Below, in pieces: positions 5,833-8,772 of a DNA stretch of 8,772 nucleotides. Under the pieces are notes generated by a model, which was not told where the DNA came from, searched no databases, and saw only the letters and a list, made by a program, of their open reading frames with translations. Position numbers and translations under genes: made by a program. Every line of letters begins with the position of its first letter. Positions within the stretch are counted from its first letter, which is position 1. This DNA is from Euryarchaeota archaeon UBA170 (GTDB lineage: Archaea; Thermoplasmatota; Poseidoniia; Poseidoniales; Thalassarchaeaceae): the NCBI GenBank assembly GCA_002499345.1, contig DALF01000071.1, positions 10,674 through 19,445 on the forward strand, in the 5' to 3' direction.

Positions 5833-6824
5833 AGCAGTGGAAGGATGCTGGTCATGTGGCTCGGAGAACCCTAGAGGGGATCAAAGGGGAGATAGTTGCA
5901 GGCAAGGAGTGGAATGATGTCATTGACTCGGCTGAGAGGTTCATACGCAGACACGGAGGACAAGCCGCTTTCCCTGTAACGATATCAGTCAATGATATGG
6001 CTGCTCACTATACCACCAACTCTCAGCTGAGCCCTCCTGACGGATGGGAAAGAGACATGGTGTTTGAGAAGGGAGATTTGGTGAAGCTTGACGTTGGCGT
6101 CCATATCAAAGGGGCCTTAGGCGACAATGCGATGACATTGGAAGTTGGTAACGGAGGCAATCATACCGATCAGATTAGAGCCGCAAAGGATGCTCGGGAT
6201 GCCGCAGTAGAGAAAATGCATCCGGGGACCCCTTGGCATCAGGTGGGAGCAGCTGCTGAACAGGTTGCAAAGGACGCTGGATTCCTGCCGATTTCCAATT
6301 TGTGTGGACATAAGATGGAGAGATGGAGCCTTCATGATGGGGTCTCAATTCCGATGTATGCTTGTGGTGCCAACAATCCTGGCTTCAAGGGCTCAGTTGA
6401 GGAAGGAGGGGTGTATGCGGTTGAACCATTCAACACCACCGGAAAGAGTGGATTAGTAGAGAACGTGGATCCTCATAATTCGTCTAATATACTCAGAGTA
6501 ACTGGGAATGTGAATATCAGAAAGGCTCTGGCAAAAAAGAAGCTCAAACCTCTGGGAGCAAGACTAGCACACTACATCGAAGAGAGATACAGTACTCTTC
6601 CGTTCGCAGAAAGGTGGGCGTTCCCACTACTGGAGAAACCGTTCCCCGAGGAAGATGAGGAGTCCCTCAAGAGAAAGTGGGGGCAGTTGGTAAAGAAACT
6701 GACATCAATCAGATTCTTGGAGGTCTATGCGGCATTGCGTGACCAAGATGGAGGTAATGTTGGCCAGTTCGAACATACCGTCTACGTCACTGAGGGTGGC
6801 CCAGAGATACTTACTGTATCTTAA
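5811..6824 (+). CDS. map: Methionine aminopeptidase, type II (archaeal)
   Basis: 337-residue cytoplasmic dimetal peptidase that removes the initiator methionine from nascent proteins. The alignment I recall with Pyrococcus MetAP-II is clear: AFPVTISVNDMAAHYT (53-68) with substrate-contact H66, KLDVGVHI (92-99) with metal ligand D94, D105 in GDNAMT, GHKMERWSLHDG (166-177) with ligand H167 and H175, VEPF (204-207) with ligand E205, and QFEHTVYV (319-326) with ligand E321. All five metal ligands are present, so it should be active. It is about 40 residues longer than the Pyrococcus enzyme; the extra length lies mainly in the type-II helical subdomain and after it (about 210-300, including an acidic stretch FPEEDEESLKRKW). 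The start is TTG 5811, supported by GGAGGT 6 nt upstream, giving a 22-nt overlap with tsaC and probable translational coupling. It is the last gene of the plus-strand operon, followed by a hairpin and T-run. Confidence 0.95.
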   Translation: MVEESDLKQWKDAGHVARRTLEGIKGEIVAGKEWNDVIDSAERFIRRHGGQAAFPVTISVNDMAAHYTTNSQLSPPDGWERDMVFEKGDLVKLDVGVHIKGALGDNAMTLEVGNGGNHTDQIRAAKDARDAAVEKMHPGTPWHQVGAAAEQVAKDAGFLPISNLCGHKMERWSLHDGVSIPMYACGANNPGFKGSVEEGGVYAVEPFNTTGKSGLVENVDPHNSSNILRVTGNVNIRKALAKKKLKPLGARLAHYIEERYSTLPFAERWAFPLLEKPFPEEDEESLKRKWGQLVKKLTSIRFLEVYAALRDQDGGNVGQFEHTVYVTEGGPEILTVS

Positions 6825-6826
6825 TT

Positions 6827-6856
6827 AGACGAAAAACGTCTGAATCGTGACTTTTT
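6827..6856 (+). terminator. Candidate transcription terminator after MetAP
   Basis: AGACG and CGTCT form a perfect 5-bp stem around an A5 loop, 2 nt after the MetAP stop, followed 10 nt later by T5 (6852-6856). The stem is short. In archaea the T-run itself may be the signal. Confidence 0.4.
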
Positions 6857-6905
6857 GCTACTATTACTGACAACGATTATCTATCTCCTACTCTCAGTGT
6901 CACAT

Positions 6906-6970
6906 GTACGGGGCCGATTGGTTCTCGCTGAGTGCATCCCATCCCTTCGCAATTATCTCTCGCCCTGTAC
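6906..6970 (+). other. Long-range stem in the convergent intergenic region
   Basis: GTACGGGGC (6906-6914) can pair with GCCCTGTAC (6962-6970) as a 9-bp stem with one G-T wobble, enclosing 47 nt. Inside, GATTG (6917-6921) can pair with CAATT further in. On the minus strand the wobble becomes a C-A mismatch, so any RNA role would favour the plus strand. It overlaps nothing coding and ends 2 nt before the DMT stop codon. It could be 3'-end structure of the MetAP operon or an unrecognised RNA; chance is not excluded. Confidence 0.25.
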
Positions 6971-6972
6971 AC

Positions 6973-7902
6973 TTAATCAGATTCAGGCTTGGCCTTAGCA
7001 TCTCCAAACATTGTAACTGCGATTATAGCAATGAAGATTAGAACCATTCCAGCCGACTGCTGTGTAGAAGGGGATTCATCAAGAAGGAAAATACCCCAAA
7101 TTATAGTTAATACTGGTTGAATAAGTACTGCGAAAGAGGTGTGTGCCCCGGGAAGTCTAGGAAGTGCATATGTGATTGCTATCCAGCCCGCGACCTGGCA
7201 GGAAAAGGCCAGCAATAGAAGCCATGCATGACTTGGCCATGTAATCTCGAAGTTTATTTGTTCGACGCCTATAGACTCCAATGGCATTAGTCCTAGGAAT
7301 AGAAGTCCTATGGTAGCGCCGACAGTGGCATCCAGCTGGGCATTAGCGGCGGGGGCCATCTGCCTATTGGAATACCTGTAAACAATCAGAAATGATGAGT
7401 AGAAAATCGCCGCAAAAACCGCAGCGATTACTCCTCTCGTCGGATCTTCTCCATAGGGCTCTCCATCCCATATTCCTGAAATGAGAGCAAGCCCCACAAC
7501 AACAACGGGTAATGATAGAAGAATAGAGCGATTGGGGCGTTCTCCTAGGAGCTTCCAGCTCACTAATGTCACAATAATGACCTGTGAGTTCCCAACTAGG
7601 GTAGCTATTCCCGTGCCAACATAGTCTATAGCGCTATGATAACCCAGGAAATCAAATGCTATAATTATCCCAGCCAGGAAAGTGAGTCCCCTTGATCGGA
7701 TATCACGAGTCTCCTCCTTTCTGGATAAATATACAATCAAAAAGAGTAATGGCACAGCATATGCCATTCGAAAGAAGGCACCAGTAGCAGGGTTGGCTTC
7801 TGATAATTTGTACAGGAGTGGAGCGAAAGAAATAGCTCCTGCGCCTGCTAATGCAATGAGCATAGTTCGACGTTCTCCGGTCAGCGGAGTGTGGGTGCTC
7901 AC
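6973..7902 (-). CDS. EamA/DMT-superfamily transporter
   Basis: 309-residue inner-membrane permease with about ten hydrophobic helices in two EamA repeats. Repeat one covers about 12-145 and ends its fourth helix with LLGERPN (118-124); repeat two covers about 157-300 and has the matching LLDESPS (273-279). The conserved acidic residues E121 and E276 at these equivalent places are the signature of the tandem EamA fold. FFRMAYAVPLL (43-53) is the usual second helix with its conserved Arg. Family members export or import amino acids, nucleobases, drugs or other metabolites; no substrate can be read here. The GTG start at 7900-7902 overlaps the glutaredoxin stop as GTGA, so translation is probably coupled to the grx/bolA pair. 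Location at the end of an Fe-S gene pair hints at a thiol- or metal-related metabolite, but that is only context. The gene converges on the MetAP operon. Confidence 0.9.
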   Translation of the reverse strand: MSTHTPLTGERRTMLIALAGAGAISFAPLLYKLSEANPATGAFFRMAYAVPLLFLIVYLSRKEETRDIRSRGLTFLAGIIIAFDFLGYHSAIDYVGTGIATLVGNSQVIIVTLVSWKLLGERPNRSILLSLPVVVVGLALISGIWDGEPYGEDPTRGVIAAVFAAIFYSSFLIVYRYSNRQMAPAANAQLDATVGATIGLLFLGLMPLESIGVEQINFEITWPSHAWLLLLAFSCQVAGWIAITYALPRLPGAHTSFAVLIQPVLTIIWGIFLLDESPSTQQSAGMVLIFIAIIAVTMFGDAKAKPESD

Positions 7903-8240
7903 GCTCGGCCGGCTTCGTACATCTCTAGAAGGCTACCGTCTTGGAACATCTCAAGGACTATGTCACTACCGCCAATAAGCTCACCATGAACGAATACCTG
8001 TGGTATTGTGGGAAAATCAGAGAATTCTTTGAGAGCGGACCTGGCCCTAGAGTCGGACAGAACGTTCACACAAGCGTACTGCTCGAGTCCTACTTCCCTT
8101 GCAAAGGCACTAACAATTTGAGAACCACGACTGGAGAAACCGCATTGAGGCTGTTCAGGAGTCCCTTTCATAAAAATCACTAAATCATTACTATCGACAA
8201 TCTCTTGTAACTCACTGGGTGTCCAATTAAATCCGGTCAT
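7899..8240 (-). CDS. grxD: CGFS-type monothiol glutaredoxin (Grx4/Grx5-like)
   Basis: 113-residue single-domain monothiol glutaredoxin. It binds a bridging [2Fe-2S] cluster as a homodimer or with BolA and carries clusters to client proteins; it has little disulfide reductase activity. The active site is CGFS at 33-36, preceded by VIFMKGTPEQPQ (21-32) with the conserved Lys of the glutathione pocket. TIPQVFVHGELIGGSDIV contributes the cis-Pro (TIPQVF) and the GGSD glutathione-binding turn, both typical. Length is normal for a one-domain member. The start is ATG 8238-8240, 4 nt after the bolA stop codon; AAGTGAT upstream is only a weak ribosome site, consistent with re-initiation after bolA. 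The stop overlaps the DMT transporter start. The adjacent bolA gene supports a Grx-BolA cluster complex. The symbol is by similarity to the E. coli gene. Confidence 0.95.
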   Translation of the reverse strand: MTGFNWTPSELQEIVDSNDLVIFMKGTPEQPQCGFSSRGSQIVSAFAREVGLEQYACVNVLSDSRARSALKEFSDFPTIPQVFVHGELIGGSDIVLEMFQDGSLLEMYEAGRA

Positions 8241-8244
8241 AATA

Positions 8245-8568
8245 TCACTTCTTGTTAGGTCGCCTTACGTGGATGCCAAAGAACTCTTGCTTTCCTGAAT
8301 GGGGGTCGAATGTGGTATTTCCCATTTTCAAAGACTGCTCGGGCGTCATGCATTTTAGATCGAGAGCGTGTACTGAATTATTCTCAATATGGTTCTTGAA
8401 GTGCTTCAATACTGGCATCTGCCTTTGAAGTGGTCTCACTCCTTCGAACTCTACAGACACTATCCTGACATGGAAATGATCACCTGAACCATGCAAATCG
8501 GTAGCCTCGACTGAAGCATTTGGGTACACTTTCAGAACCTCAGATGCAATCCATTCCTCAGAAACCAT
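8245..8568 (-). CDS. bolA: BolA-family protein
   Basis: 107-residue BolA-like protein, partner of CGFS glutaredoxins in [2Fe-2S] cluster handling. The core motif DLHGSGDHFHVRIVS (24-38) followed by FEGVRPLQRQMPV (41-53) is almost the E. coli consensus, and VHALDLKCMTPEQ (66-78) contains the invariant cluster-ligand histidine H67. The loop contains His rather than Cys (DLHGSGDH), which places it with the BolA-H type. After the usual end of the domain (about residue 82) there is a roughly 25-residue tail, NTTFDPHSGKQEFFGIHVRR, of unknown role, with basic residues at the end. The start is ATG 8566-8568, 36 nt after the upstream epimerase gene; only a weak AGG precedes it. It is the first gene of a bolA-grx-transporter set with spacings of 4 nt and an overlap of 4 nt. 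Confidence 0.94.
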   Translation of the reverse strand: MVSEEWIASEVLKVYPNASVEATDLHGSGDHFHVRIVSVEFEGVRPLQRQMPVLKHFKNHIENNSVHALDLKCMTPEQSLKMGNTTFDPHSGKQEFFGIHVRRPNKK

Positions 8569-8604
8569 GAGCCTGGATAGAGGGGTCAGATTTCAATGCG
8601 TTGA

Positions 8605-8772
8605 TTAAGAGCCCTCTAATTCTTTATTTATCCTGGAAAGATTTTGAGAGATTGTACCTTCATCATTAATCAGTCCACTACCAACAACTGCAATATCTAT
8701 TCCCCATTCGGAAACCATAGCGGCGTTGTAATACTTGATTCCTCCATCAATCATTAGAATAGGGGTTTTTCC
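8605..8772 (-). CDS. Probable ribulose-phosphate 3-epimerase, C-terminal fragment (runs off the right edge)
   Basis: Only the last 55 codons are in the window, ending with TAA at 8605-8607. The visible part is the end of a TIM barrel: PILMIDGGIKYYNAAMV matches the VDGGI strand and helix 7 of ribulose-5-phosphate 3-epimerases, where the Asp is catalytic, and GIDIAVVGSGL matches the ADxxVVGSAxF phosphate-binding strand 8. A final helix LSRINKELE closes the domain. Rpe interconverts ribulose-5-P and xylulose-5-P in the pentose phosphate route. A related phosphate-binding barrel with a DGG motif cannot be excluded without the N-terminal half. It lies 36 nt upstream of bolA on the same strand and may share its transcript. 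Confidence 0.75.
   Translation of the reverse strand, partial: GKTPILMIDGGIKYYNAAMVSEWGIDIAVVGSGLINDEGTISQNLSRINKELEGS

Noticed and set aside
5337..5855. 172-codon open frame opposite tsaC
   Set aside because: Antisense shadow of a gene with clear YrdC motifs; its translation resembles no protein I recognise.
7682..8183. Plus-strand open frames opposite the transporter and glutaredoxin genes
   Set aside because: They lie antisense to genes with clear family motifs (EamA repeats, CGFS) and show no domain of their own.
1..8772. CRISPR array, insertion sequence, tRNA or rRNA genes
   Set aside because: No regularly spaced direct repeats, transposase motifs, terminal inverted repeats, or tRNA-like cloverleaf with a T-loop GTTCRA in the intergenic spaces were found by eye.

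Overview
The window most resembles the chromosome of a marine planktonic euryarchaeon of the Poseidoniales (Marine Group II) type. The evidence is a type-II (archaeal/eukaryotic-like) methionine aminopeptidase, a UPF1-like superfamily 1 helicase, archaeal-looking TATA elements with very short or no leaders, GTG and TTG starts, and dense packing. These sit beside bacterial-looking genes: homodimeric pyruvate dehydrogenase E1, BolA, CGFS glutaredoxin and a short TsaC-type YrdC protein. The lineage is an inference from gene content; no rRNA or tRNA gene is present to settle it.

Layout. (1) Positions 1-2574, minus strand, read right to left: a 356-aa zinc-ribbon/acidic-linker/helical protein, a RimJ/RimL-like GNAT acetyltransferase, then the N-terminal 268 residues of AceE, whose gene runs off the left edge. 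A 17-bp near-perfect palindrome sits directly upstream of the aceE start. (2) Positions 2575-2638: a 64-bp divergent promoter region with TATA-like elements and a C8/G8 tract. (3) Positions 2639-6824, plus strand: UPF1/SMUBP2-like helicase, RDD-family membrane protein, TsaC-like threonylcarbamoyl-AMP synthase and methionine aminopeptidase, with spacings of 9 nt, 5 nt and a 22-nt overlap, which suggests one operon. (4) Positions 6825-6972: a convergent intergenic region with a hairpin followed by a T-run and a second, larger potential stem. (5) Positions 6973-8772, minus strand, read right to left: the C-terminus of a probable ribulose-phosphate 3-epimerase, BolA, CGFS monothiol glutaredoxin and an EamA/DMT transporter. 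The last three are tightly packed, with a 4-nt gap and then a 4-nt GTGA overlap.

Working together. BolA and CGFS glutaredoxin are a known [2Fe-2S]-binding partner pair and are almost certainly co-translated here. TsaC (t6A modification of ANN-decoding tRNAs, including the initiator) and MetAP (removal of the initiator Met) both belong to translation quality, and their genes overlap. AceE points to oxidative decarboxylation of pyruvate by a bacterial-type dehydrogenase. The least explained gene is the zinc-ribbon/acidic protein. I see no CRISPR array, insertion sequence, prophage, or obvious defence or secondary-metabolite system; the window reads as compact core genome with some genes of probable bacterial origin.
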